Source of the DNA: an uncultured Verrucomicrobiales bacterium
GTDB lineage: Bacteria > Verrucomicrobiota > Verrucomicrobiia > Verrucomicrobiales > DEV007
Assembly: GCA_943789025.1 (NCBI GenBank)
Contig: CALSSN010000022.1
Location: forward strand, 1 to 51,851
DNA length: 51,851 nucleotides
Direction of reading: 5' to 3'
Shown piece after piece: positions 34,608 to 46,840 of this stretch; the stretch's first letter is position 1, and each line of letters opens with the position of its first letter. The notes under the pieces were generated by a model. That model saw nothing but the letters and a program-made list of their open reading frames with translations. It had not been told where the DNA came from and searched no databases. A program made the translations under genes and the position numbers.

Positions 34608-35534
34608 ATGTCCGGAAGTCAGTCAAACCTCATCGAAATTCTTCAGGAGAGAGTTCATTCTTTTTTTGCTGAAGGGAAGGTCGAGGAGGCACAACGGGTT
34701 GCTCAGACAGCGCTGGATGCGGCGCGACGTGCGGTCGACAGCGACCCGTCAAAACGTGGGCAACTCATAGCCACGCTTGAGACCTTGGGAGATATCAGTC
34801 TGCATTTCGGTGATTCCGAAGCTGCGGAGGCACTTTACTGCGAGGCGATCGAGTATCTTCACATGGATGGGGGAGAGGACGTTCAGGTGGCGCGCATTGA
34901 GAGCAGTCTGGCTGGACTCTACGATTTTGGCCAGCGCGAGGAAGAGGCTATCCCGCTTTATGAAGATGCCATCGAATTGTTCGAGAGTGCGGATCCTCCG
35001 ATGCCTCTTGAGGCAGCGAATCTGCGAAACAACCTGGCCATGATTTACAAGGGAGCGGGAGAAGACGAAAAGGCCGAAAAGCATTATCTGGCTTCGATCA
35101 ATTCCTTCGAGGAAGTTCACGGTCATGAAAGTGAGGAAGTCGCATCTGTCTATAACAACCTCGGGGCGCTCTATTACCAGTCAGGCCACCAGGAGCAGGC
35201 GCGCGAAATACACCTTTCGGCTCTGGAAATTCGCCGAAGCCTTTTCGGTGATAATCACCCGGAGGTGGGGCAGAGCCATAGCAACGTAGCCCTTGTCTAT
35301 CATGCGCTCGGGGATGCTGAGAGTTGTCAGCACAACTTTGAGAAAAGCATTAAAATTCTTGAGGGGCATGCGGCAGAGGAACCTGAGAATTACAGCGTCA
35401 TAGTAGAAAATTATGTCGAATTACTCCGCGTCTCGGGTGAGGAGAAAAAAGCCGATTCCGTCGAAAAAAGGATGCGGAAAGTCCTTAAAAAGAATTCAGG
35501 CAAGAAAGGATTTTTTTCGCGTAGGAAGCCATAG
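34608..35534 (+). CDS. Tetratricopeptide repeat protein
   Basis: A 308-residue protein with about five TPR units, for example AEALYCEAIEYLHMDG, AIPLYEDAIELFESADP, AEKHYLASINSFEEVHG, AREIHLSALEIRRSLFG and CQHNFEKSIKILEGHA; each has the spacing of small and aromatic residues of TPR or kinesin-light-chain type repeats. No signal peptide or membrane helix, so it is cytoplasmic and probably a protein-protein scaffold. The start ATG at 34608 (MSGSQSNLIEIL) is preferred to an upstream TTG. The C-terminal end is basic (KKNSGKKGFFSRRKP). No further function can be assigned. Confidence 0.85.
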   Translation: MSGSQSNLIEILQERVHSFFAEGKVEEAQRVAQTALDAARRAVDSDPSKRGQLIATLETLGDISLHFGDSEAAEALYCEAIEYLHMDGGEDVQVARIESSLAGLYDFGQREEEAIPLYEDAIELFESADPPMPLEAANLRNNLAMIYKGAGEDEKAEKHYLASINSFEEVHGHESEEVASVYNNLGALYYQSGHQEQAREIHLSALEIRRSLFGDNHPEVGQSHSNVALVYHALGDAESCQHNFEKSIKILEGHAAEEPENYSVIVENYVELLRVSGEEKKADSVEKRMRKVLKKNSGKKGFFSRRKP

Positions 35535-35724
35535 AAAAACCAGCTTCCAGTTGAGGCATGGGTCCAGGCGAGGCATGAGGGACAGGGCCATGGCTGAGAA
35601 GTCTGATGGAAGTGTGAGGAGAGAGAGTGTTTTGCTTTCTCGGGAGGGCCAGCGGGGGGCAGCCTTCTCTCGGTGTCTTTTCCCTCCCTTTACAAGGCTC
35701 AACCCCTCTTGATATTCCCCGTCC

Positions 35725-38484
35725 ATGATGGCTGAGCCAAGTAAGACCTACGCGCCCGTTGAAGTTGAAGAAAAGTGGCATTCCCGGTGGGAAGATGCCG
35801 GATGTTTCCGTGGTGACGAGACCTCAGATGCCGAGCCGTATGCCATCGTCATCCCACCGCCGAATGTCACCGGGATTCTGCATCTCGGTCATGTTCTGAA
35901 TAATACCATCCAGGACATTCTCTGTAGGCGAGCCCGCCAGGCGGGAAAGGCTGTTCTCTGGCTTCCAGGGACCGACCACGCCGGCATCGCGACCCAGACG
36001 AAAGTCGAAAAGCAGTTGCTGGAAGAAGGCGGGGCATCCCGCCGCGACCTCGGGCGCGAGGAATTCCTTGAGCGGGTCTGGGAATGGAAGGAAAAGCACG
36101 GCGGAATCATTATCAACCAGCTCAAGAAGCTCGGTTGTTCCTGTGACTGGTCGCGTGAGCGCTTTACCATGGACGAGGGCTACTCGCGGTGGGTCTCACA
36201 TGTTTTCACTGAACTCTTCGAGGAGGGGTTGATTTACCGGGGACGCCGAATGGTCAACTGGTGCCCGGTCTCCCTGACTGCCCTCTCGGACGAAGAGGTC
36301 ATCATGAAGTCCCAGCGCTCGAAACTTTACACCATGAGGTATGAGCTTGCCGATTCCGCGGGCGCTGGCACCGGCGAGTTCCTTGAGATTGCTACCACCC
36401 GGCCAGAGACCTTGATGGGGGACACTGGAGTCGCCGTGAATCCAAAGGATCCGCGTTACGGCCACCTTGTGGGAAAATCCATCCTCCGACCCTTTCCAAA
36501 AGCTACCCTGCCTATCGTTGCGGATGAGCACATCGACATCGCATTCGGAACGGGAGTTCTCAAGGTAACCCCGGCGCACGACAAAGCGGACTTCGAGATC
36601 GGGCAACGTCACAAACTTCCCGCCATCGACGTGCTGACCCCGGATGGAAAAATCCACTGTCAGGAGGTTCCCGAGCTCCACGGCCTCGATCGCTTTGTCG
36701 CCCGGAAGCGGGCGGTCGAGATGCTCGACGAAATGGGGCTCCTTGTCTCTGAGGAAGATTACGAGAATAATGTCGGCTTTTCCGAGCGCGCCGACGTTCC
36801 TGTCGAGCCGCGTCTCTCGATGCAGTGGTTTCTGCGTTACCCCGCGGTCGGTGAGGCGATTGATGCAGTGGCGAATGACGAGATTGTCTTCCGGCCGGAG
36901 CACTGGAAAAAGACTTACCTGCGCTGGATGGAAAACATCCAGGACTGGTGCATCAGTCGGCAGCTTTGGTGGGGGCATAGGATCCCAGTCTGGTATCGCA
37001 AGGAAGACGCGGTGGAGCTCAGGGACCGGCCGCTCGATATTTCCGATCGCACGAGCGGAGACATCCACGTCGGGATCAATCCTCCGGCGGACCCGGAAGG
37101 GTGGGAGCAGGACGAAGACGTTCTCGATACGTGGTTTTCAAGCTGGCTCTGGCCCTTTGCCACCATGACCGAATGCGAGGGAGAAGACTCCGCTACCTTG
37201 AAGAAATTTTATCCCACGACTGACCTCTCCACTGGGCCGGACATTCTCTTTTTCTGGGTGGCTAGAATGATCATGGCCGGCTACCGCTTCCGTGGAGAGA
37301 AACCGTTCGAGAATGTCTATTTCCACAGCATCATCCGCGACATCAAGGGTCGGAAAATGTCCAAGAGCCTCGGAAACAGCCCTGATCCGCTCGATCTTAT
37401 CGCACACTACGGCGCCGATGGGCTGCGCTTCGGTCTTCTTCGTATCGCCCCTACCGGCACCGATGTGAAATTTGATGAAAAGCAGATCGAAGCGGGCCGC
37501 AACTTCGCCACCAAGCTCTGGAATGCCTGTCGCTACCGCCAGATGCAAGGCGGGTCAGACAGCGCAGGGGGCACCGCTCGTCCGCGTTCTTCACTGGCAG
37601 ATCTCGCTCTCTCTCCCCTCGATATCGATGTTCTCGCCCGCGTCGACCAGCTCCGGGTCGATCTGGATTCCGCCTTTTCCGGCTACAAGTTCAATGAAGC
37701 GACGGCGCTCCTCTATGAGTTCTTCTGGTCGAACTTCTGTGATCGCTACCTCGAGAGTATCAAAGATGATTTCCGCGACGAGGCGGAGGCTGGCAGAAAG
37801 GTGGTCACCCTCGCTGTCATCGACGAAGTCCTCAGACGTTTGCTCCCCTTGCTGCACCCTGTCATGCCGCATATCACCGAGGAACTTTGGGAGACATTCG
37901 GGTTCTCCAGTGGCGAAAGTGAGGGGCTTGCAACACGGGTGATCGAGAGCACATCCCCCCTCGCCGGCCTTGCCGACGCTGCGGTAGCAGCCGGTCGCGA
38001 GCTCGCCAGTCAGACCTACGAGGCAGCCGCCAGGATACGGAATCTTAAGGCCGACTACAATCTCGCCTCGAGAAAAGACGTTCCAGTCATCCTGAAGCCG
38101 AGGCGTGAGGACTCCAGCCATGCAGCGCTTTCCAGTGCAGAGGGCGAGCGCTTGGCCAATACTCTTAAGCTCCTGGCAGGAGCGGGCTCACTCGTCGTAG
38201 ATGCCGACTTCGTAGCTCCCGGTGGCACCCCGGTTGTGCTTACGGATCTCGGTGAAGCCTGCATGCCGCTTGATGGACTGATCGACGTGGCAGCCGAGAA
38301 GGCTCGCGTGGGCAAAGAGCTGGAAAAGGTCGAGAAGGAAATAGCGAAGGCGAAGAAGAAGCTGGAGAACCCGAAGTTTGTCGAGAACGCCTCAGAAGAA
38401 ATCGTAACGGAAAGCCGTCAGCGGTTGGTGGACTGGACCGACAGGCACGCAAGACTTGCTGCCATGCTCGAAAATCTTCAATAA
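35725..38484 (+). CDS. valS: Valyl-tRNA synthetase
   Basis: A 919-residue class Ia enzyme. HIGH motif in PPPNVTGILHLGHVLNN (about 48-64), KMSKS motif in GRKMSKSLGNSPDPLDLI (about 545). The editing CP1 domain contains EIATTRPETLMGDTGVAVNP. The anticodon domain follows, and the C-terminal arm is a coiled coil (KARVGKELEKVEKEIAKAKK), typical of ValRS. It charges tRNA-Val. A second in-frame ATG at 35728 is an equally good start. It stands as a single gene downstream of the TPR protein. Confidence 0.97.
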   Translation: MMAEPSKTYAPVEVEEKWHSRWEDAGCFRGDETSDAEPYAIVIPPPNVTGILHLGHVLNNTIQDILCRRARQAGKAVLWLPGTDHAGIATQTKVEKQLLEEGGASRRDLGREEFLERVWEWKEKHGGIIINQLKKLGCSCDWSRERFTMDEGYSRWVSHVFTELFEEGLIYRGRRMVNWCPVSLTALSDEEVIMKSQRSKLYTMRYELADSAGAGTGEFLEIATTRPETLMGDTGVAVNPKDPRYGHLVGKSILRPFPKATLPIVADEHIDIAFGTGVLKVTPAHDKADFEIGQRHKLPAIDVLTPDGKIHCQEVPELHGLDRFVARKRAVEMLDEMGLLVSEEDYENNVGFSERADVPVEPRLSMQWFLRYPAVGEAIDAVANDEIVFRPEHWKKTYLRWMENIQDWCISRQLWWGHRIPVWYRKEDAVELRDRPLDISDRTSGDIHVGINPPADPEGWEQDEDVLDTWFSSWLWPFATMTECEGEDSATLKKFYPTTDLSTGPDILFFWVARMIMAGYRFRGEKPFENVYFHSIIRDIKGRKMSKSLGNSPDPLDLIAHYGADGLRFGLLRIAPTGTDVKFDEKQIEAGRNFATKLWNACRYRQMQGGSDSAGGTARPRSSLADLALSPLDIDVLARVDQLRVDLDSAFSGYKFNEATALLYEFFWSNFCDRYLESIKDDFRDEAEAGRKVVTLAVIDEVLRRLLPLLHPVMPHITEELWETFGFSSGESEGLATRVIESTSPLAGLADAAVAAGRELASQTYEAAARIRNLKADYNLASRKDVPVILKPRREDSSHAALSSAEGERLANTLKLLAGAGSLVVDADFVAPGGTPVVLTDLGEACMPLDGLIDVAAEKARVGKELEKVEKEIAKAKKKLENPKFVENASEEIVTESRQRLVDWTDRHARLAAMLENLQ

Positions 38485-38539
38485 GAAACAGATTTCGCTG
38501 GCTCCGTTCCCGGGATCAACTTTTAGGAACCTGTCTGAG

Positions 38540-38870
38540 TTAGCGCCTGTTTTGAGGTGGATCTGGGCTCAGGCAGTGGAACCGGCGGCAAATCGTGTAG
38601 ATGATCCTGCGGAGCAATATCCCCACCGGCGAAGTTCGAGTATCATAGGGGTCTATGGACGGCGATTTCGGTCTACTCACGCCGGTTTTCGGTCCATTCG
38701 CCATCCCGTGCAGGCGTTTGAGGTTGTAGGCGAGGCAAACCAGCGTCCATTCGCCCGACACTTTCTCTTTGCCGCGCAGGCTGAACCCGCGAAAGCCCAT
38801 CGCCGCCTTGATGATCCTGTAAGTGATGCCTCGTCTCGGTTCTGGGCGTTTCTTGTCGTCCTCTGAGGGT
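38540..38870 (-). pseudogene. Transposase C-terminal relic (IS1182-type)
   Basis: The minus strand encodes IIKAAMGFRGFSLRGKEKVS, then GEWTLVCLAYNLKRLHGM. This matches the C-terminus of IS1182-family DDE transposases (GFR-x-F-L-L-R-G-x-E-K-V-x-G-E-W-x-L-V-C-x-A-x-N-L). Only the C-terminal tail of about 40 residues is recognisable, and the catalytic domain is missing. It is a dead fragment between valS and the esterase gene. The rest of the gap 38485-38959 holds no gene I can support. Confidence 0.7.
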
Positions 38871-38959
38871 GGTCGGGGATTTCTCTTAGGAAATTGCTTT
38901 GTCTAGCACCCTCAACGTCGCCGGCTGTCTGCTGGGGATTGAGGGGATTGAAATTAAGG

Positions 38960-40794
38960 CTATGGGTTGATGAGCTCGATGCACCGGAGAAAACCGGCGC
39001 TTTCCGAGTCGGCTAATTTAATTTTTTGTTTGGTTTTGGCGTCAGTAAGCGTGATGGTGAAGGTGGATATTTTTGACCATTCCAGTGGCTTGTCGCCTTT
39101 GCTGTTAAAATCCTTGGCTTCGAGCAGGATGGTTTGAGGACCTTTGCCACTCACCTTGCGCCCATGGTTAAAATTGCCGATATCTTTACCATGGCCGTTG
39201 AATTTACTATCAATACCCAGACCAAGTAGGAGGTCCTGCCCTTCTTGAAGGTTCAGTGTAAGGGCGAGCTTGTTGCCCGGGGCGGTGTCGAGCTCGGGAT
39301 CCTGGAACTTGTAGGTTTTAAAACTTCCTCCGTCACGGCTACTCCAGTTGGCCATGCTCTTGGAGAAGTCGTCAATGAGGCCGGACTTGGGCAGTTGTCC
39401 AAAGGCAGCGAGATCGATGTCGGCGGGAATGTGCATGTACTCCCGGGAATTGAGGCTGAAGGTTTTGGTCGAGCCTTTTTCCAGTGGCTGTTCCTCTGCA
39501 AGCTTGTAACGGCAGAGGGCAAAGGTGTAGAGGGGGAGTTTGGTGTGCACCGGGATGGCTGCTTTCCACGTGTCCGCCTCTTGGTTTGCCGTGGCTTTTT
39601 TCCAGAAGCGGGTGATGGCATTGGGGTGGTAGCTGTAGTAGATCTCGACATCTTTGAGCCGCTCCTGCTGGGCAGGAGTGACGGTGAAGTGAGCGGTGTT
39701 ACCTTCGATCTTAAAAGTGGACGGTGGCGTGGCGGGGATGTTCTGATCGATGCCTGTAAGGTGTTGCTTGAACCAGTGGGTGAGCATGATCCACTGCTCG
39801 GGTCCGGGGCCGTGGTTGGCGTGCATGTTGCCGGTAACACGCCAGTTGTCATGCGGCAGTAGGTCCATGGATTGGTAAATGCGGTCCAAGGTAGAGTGGA
39901 AGTCATTGGACGAGGTGATGAACATGACGGGCACGGTGACATGCTTCCAGTAGGCACCGGGGTCGATGGTGTTTTTGTAGAGCTCGAGGTCTCCGATATT
40001 GCGGATCACTCCGCCGCTGTTCATGCCGGGGTAGTTCTCATGGAGGTTGGCTGTGCCACCGACGAAGGGGGCGACGGCTTTGAGTCGCTTGTCGATGGCG
40101 GTCATTGAAGTGATGGTGCCGCCCATGGAGAAGCCAGTGAAGCCGAGCTTGGTGGCGTCAACCTCCGGCTGCTGCTCAAGGAAGGTGAGCGCACGGCGTC
40201 CCGCGAGCGAGAGCATGAACCAGTTTGAGTTGCGCGGGCTTATGATGGGATCGATACTGTGCTCATCGGGGTGGAAGCTGCTCTTGAAATGCTTGCGCAG
40301 GGCTTTGGCGTAAAATTGTGGCCCCTGGCTTGGGTCGATTTTCCCCCAGTCGGTGAGCCCTCTTTGGCACCTTCCAGCGGGCGGCCAAGCCAGTTGATAT
40401 CGACGGTGGCAAATCCCTGGGTGGCGAAGTAGTGGCCGCGGTTGCGATCGGCGCATTGACCACCGCCGTGACTCCAAACAAAGGCAGGATTCTTTTTGCC
40501 GTTCTCTGGGAAGCAATAGTAAGCGGCGATGCGAGAGTCCGTGCCCTTGAAGGTGCCGACTTTGAACGTGATCAAGCGTGAGACAACACCGTCTTGTTTC
40601 CATTCCTGGTGAATTTTGACTTCAAGGGGCTCAGCCGTCGAATCATAGCCGGCCCAGAGATCAATCGCATTTTGAGGAACCTGGTCTGCCGAGGTATAGG
40701 GAGTCAGGCTGTCTTGTTTGGCAAAACCAGAGAGACTGGTTGCAAGCAAGATAGAGATAAGTGCAAACGGGGTAAGGTATGAGTTTTTTGGCAT
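38960..40794 (-). CDS. Acetylxylan-esterase-like alpha/beta hydrolase, one frameshift
   Basis: Adding one base near 40355-40365 gives about 611 residues. A signal peptide (MPKNSYLTPFALISILLATS) indicates export. The catalytic triad candidates are Ser in GFTGFSMGGTITSM (G-x-S-x-G-G), Asp in FITSSNDFHSTLDRIY and His in GNMHANHGPGPEQW, as in the acetylxylan esterase (AXE1) group. The break joins WLGRPLEGAKEG to LTDWGKIDPSQGPQFYAKAL. A beta-rich C-terminal region follows (PGNKLALTLNLQEGQDLL). It probably de-esterifies plant or algal polysaccharide. Its neighbours are transposase relics and its base composition is more AT-rich than the rest, so it may be acquired. A missing base distinguishes this break from those at 9.6-20.5 kb. 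Confidence 0.8.
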
Positions 40795-40969
40795 GGTGAT
40801 ATGGTGCAGCGTATTTCGTTTTGCACCGCTCAATACGTTTAGCTCAGGGCAATTCTTTGCTCAAAATCACTAAATGATAGCTGGAAATTTGTCGAACTTT
40901 GAATCGCCTCGGTAATTTGGCATCCTTGATCCATGCTCGCACGATTTGTCTCTGTTGACCGTGACAGGC

Positions 40970-41583
40970 CGATGCTTCTGCCCCCGGATCACCCCGAGTG
41001 AGAGTGCCCGAGGATGACTTGGTCCACTTCGTGATCGAGGTGGTCGTCCGGCTTCCGCTGGGGAGCTTCCGAGTCAACCACCGGGGCACCTGCGACAGGC
41101 GATTCCCGTCGCATATGATGCTCGCCCTGCTAATACTAAAAACGCCTAAAAACGGCAATGGGGTGTCGCAGCGTGTCATCTAGAGGAGCTTGCGACGATA
41201 GCTTTCCGGGCCTGCGGATGCGGATGGCTTGCGGAACCGCGCACACCACAGGCCAATCCAGAGATCTTTCACTCTCGCTTGAAGCTCAGTTCAAGATGAC
41301 AAAATTCGATTTTCCTCACAGAGAGGCATTCATCCTGTGGGTGAAGGGGACATTCTTCGGAACTCGCTAAGAACGCATGTGTTTTTGAGACAAACTGGTC
41401 TCTCTTGCCGTTTTGAGGGTAATTTACAGCTATGCCAATGGCGTGTTTTTCCTCGCGCAAGATCGAGCGCGCCACCCACCGCGATGTAGCGGTCCGCTAC
41501 CTGAGCGCGGGAGCCCATCCCGACCACGACACGATCTGCAAGTTCCGCCGCGAGAACCTCGAGGCGTTTCGCGAGAGCTTGTG
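40970..41583 (+). pseudogene. IS1182-type transposase N-terminal relic split by MITE copy 2
   Basis: The left part (40970-41134) encodes MLLPPDHPE, then after a decayed stop RVPEDDLVHFVIEVVVRLPL and GSFRVNHRGTCDRRFPSHMM-LALLI. The right part (41424-41583) encodes SYANGVF and SSRKIERATHRDVAVRYLSA, GAHPDHDTICKFRRENLEAF, RESL, then a stop. Together they read as the DUF772 N-terminal domain of an IS1182-family transposase. The split point is exactly the MITE insertion site. A single-base break in a T5 run (near 41446) and a stop near 41000 also mark it as dead. Nothing beyond RESL is recognisable, so the catalytic part is lost. Confidence 0.8.
41135..41419. mobile_element. MITE-like element, copy 2, inserted in transposase relic
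   Basis: A 285-bp element related to copy 1 (18063-18329). The left end has cctaaaaacggcaat, preceded by a partial copy (actaaaaacg), and the right end is ttgccgttttgaggg. It is flanked by a direct TAAT (41131-41134 and 41420-41423), consistent with a 4-bp target duplication. Removing the element and one TAAT restores the transposase reading frame from LALLI to YSYANGVF. The internal inverted repeat (cgtgtcatc near 41172 and agatgac near 41300) is retained. Confidence 0.8.
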
Positions 41584-41710
41584 ACCTCCATGATCTCGGT
41601 ATCACTTCTTGCCGGCCCTTTCGCCGACTCGTCGGCGAGCAGCAACGCCCGTGCCTTGATCACCTTTTTGGCGCTGACGTGGTGTCAGATCTGTGAGACT
41701 TTTGCGTTTA
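41583..41710 (-). pseudogene. IS630-type transposase fragment
   Basis: The minus strand encodes VSAKKVIKARALLLADESAK then GPARSDTEIMEVTS. This resembles the N-terminal winged-helix region of IS630-family transposases (A-x-K-x-x-x-A-R-x-L-L-x-A-D-E ... D-x-E-I). Only about 35 residues remain and the catalytic DDE part is absent. It abuts the IS1182-type relic on the other strand, adding to the impression of an insertion graveyard at 40.9-41.7 kb. Confidence 0.5.
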
Positions 41711-41855
41711 TCGGCGGATAGTTGGATGCGGTATATTTTCTGCATCCCATACAAGATACCCAATCCAAAGAAGTACAAGTTATGACAAATTAAAATATAT
41801 CATATCAATATTGACACTATACTAGCTGCGTCCCGCCGCTATGCGGGATTCTTGA
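41711..41855. other. AT-rich spacer before katG end, with short hairpin
   Basis: This stretch is markedly AT-rich (attaaaatatatcatatcaa) and holds no gene. A stem tcccgc/gcgggA (41831-41836 with 41843-41848) lies just downstream of the katG stop and could be its terminator, but no T-run follows on the minus strand. Confidence 0.35.
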
Positions 41856-45228
<3,373 letters not shown>

Positions 45229-45606
45229 TTATCCGACCTGACCCGAGTATGTAGCTGCCCCCATGAGCGATGCGAATTCCTCTCGGTCGTTGACTTCCAG
45301 CTTGAAGATCCAGCCATCGCCGTAAGGGTCGGAATTAATCAGTCCTGGGCTTTCTTCGAGTGCGGTATTGACTTCGGTGATGGTCCCTGAAACCGGCGTG
45401 TAGATGTCGCTGGCAGCTTTCACCGATTCGACAACGGCGACCGGATCTCCTTTGCTGATCGTGGCGCCGACTTCTGGCAATTCCACGTAGACGACGTCAC
45501 TGAGTTCATCCTGGGCGTGATCGGTAATCCCCACAGGCACCGGCCCGTCATCGGTTCCGATCCATTCGTGGCTTTGCTGGTAGCGAAGGTTGTCCGGGGC
45601 ATTCAT
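45229..45606 (-). CDS. gcvH: Glycine cleavage system H protein
   Basis: A 125-residue lipoyl-carrier protein. It starts MNAPDNLRYQQSHEWIGTD. The lipoylated Lys is in VVESVKAASDIYTPVSG, the conserved ESVKAASD turn. PVPVGITDHAQDELSDVVYV and the ending ALEESPGLINSDPYGDGWIF are characteristic. It shuttles the aminomethyl group between P, T and L proteins. It follows gcvT after 41 bases on the same strand. gcvP is not visible downstream, so it is encoded elsewhere. Confidence 0.97.
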   Translation of the reverse strand: MNAPDNLRYQQSHEWIGTDDGPVPVGITDHAQDELSDVVYVELPEVGATISKGDPVAVVESVKAASDIYTPVSGTITEVNTALEESPGLINSDPYGDGWIFKLEVNDREEFASLMGAATYSGQVG

Positions 45607-45647
45607 AGGCTTTTCAGTTTTTGAAAGAGAAGAATCATCGGGTGGGA

Positions 45648-46751
45648 TCAGCCCTTGGCAAAGGGCTTTTTGACTACGTGGGCAGGAAAACGACGGCCGC
45701 GGATTTCGATCTCCAATTCGGTGCCGACCTTCCAGAGTGGGGTGGGGAGATAGGCCATGCCGATGCCCTGACCGAGGGTGGGGGAGAGGACGCCGCTGCA
45801 GAGTTCTCCGACTTCTTGTCCGGCTGCCAGGATCGGATAGTGCGGTCGGGGTGGGGGTGATTTGCCGACGATACGGATCGCGGCAAGCCGGGTGGGCAGT
45901 CCGTTTTCCTTCTGATCGACGAGCACTTCCCGACCGATGAACGGGGCGGCATCGAGCTTACAGAAGAATCCGAGTCCAGATTGCAGAGGGGTTAGTTCCG
46001 GCGAGAGGTCACTGCCATTGAGAGGGTATCCCATTTCAAGGCGCAGGGAGTCCCGCGCCCCGAGACCGCACGGCTGGCCGCCGGCATCCGTGACTGCTTC
46101 CAGCAGGGGATTGTAAAAGCTCTCCGCGTCGGTGGCGGGAAAAAAGATCTCGTAGCCATCCTCCCCGGTATAGCCAGTCCGGCAGACGAGGGTGGTGTCA
46201 TTGCGATCCATAGCGATGCCGTTTCGTGCTGGCAGCGGAGGGAGGCCGAGTTCGTTGTGCAGAGCTTCATAGACTGCCAGCGCTTTGGGCCCCTGGACTG
46301 CGACGGCGGCGAAATGTGCGCTCGAATCGATCAGGTCGACCCCGGAAGACAGGTGCTCGCCGAGCCAGGCGATGTCTGCGTCACGCATCGAGGCATTGAC
46401 CACCAGAAAAAAGCGGTTCTGGCTGACACGATAGACGATGAGGTCGTCGATCACGCCGCCCCTATCGTTAAGCATAAGGGAGTACTGACCCTCGCCATCG
46501 CCGAGCGTGGCAAGGTTGTTGGTGAGCATCGAATCGAGCCATTCTCCAGCGCCTTCGCCTTCGACAAAGAGTTGCCCCATGTGGGAGATGTCAAAGACGC
46601 CTACGGCCTCGCGGACGGATCGATGCTCGGGAAGGATCCCCGCAAACTGCACGGGCATCTCCCATCCCGCGAAGGGCACCATCCTCCCACTGGCTCTTAC
46701 ATGCGCATCGCGGAGGGGAGATTGGAGAAGATTATTTTCACCGTCGCTCAC
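45648..46751 (-). CDS. gcvT: Glycine cleavage system T protein (aminomethyltransferase)
   Basis: A 367-residue protein: LLQSPLRDAHVRASGRMVPF, AGWEMPVQFAGILPEHRSVR and VFDISHMGQLFVEG (folate-binding region), QYSLMLNDRGGVIDDLIVYR (catalytic Asp), VCRTGYTGEDGYEIFFP, and LGARDSLRLEMGYPLNGSDL. The C-terminal beta-barrel ends in HVVKKPFAKG. It transfers the methylene group to tetrahydrofolate. It is the first gene of a gcvT-gcvH pair; the ATG sits about 90 bases from the divergent rhomboid-like gene. Confidence 0.96.
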   Translation of the reverse strand: MSDGENNLLQSPLRDAHVRASGRMVPFAGWEMPVQFAGILPEHRSVREAVGVFDISHMGQLFVEGEGAGEWLDSMLTNNLATLGDGEGQYSLMLNDRGGVIDDLIVYRVSQNRFFLVVNASMRDADIAWLGEHLSSGVDLIDSSAHFAAVAVQGPKALAVYEALHNELGLPPLPARNGIAMDRNDTTLVCRTGYTGEDGYEIFFPATDAESFYNPLLEAVTDAGGQPCGLGARDSLRLEMGYPLNGSDLSPELTPLQSGLGFFCKLDAAPFIGREVLVDQKENGLPTRLAAIRIVGKSPPPRPHYPILAAGQEVGELCSGVLSPTLGQGIGMAYLPTPLWKVGTELEIEIRGRRFPAHVVKKPFAKG

Positions 46752-46840
46752 TGCGCATCCTCACAGGACGCTTCGCACTTGTCAATCGGCTGTGCTTGGC
46801 AGGCGGGTAGATCGGTGCTTTGCTCGGGGTGATGTTTATC

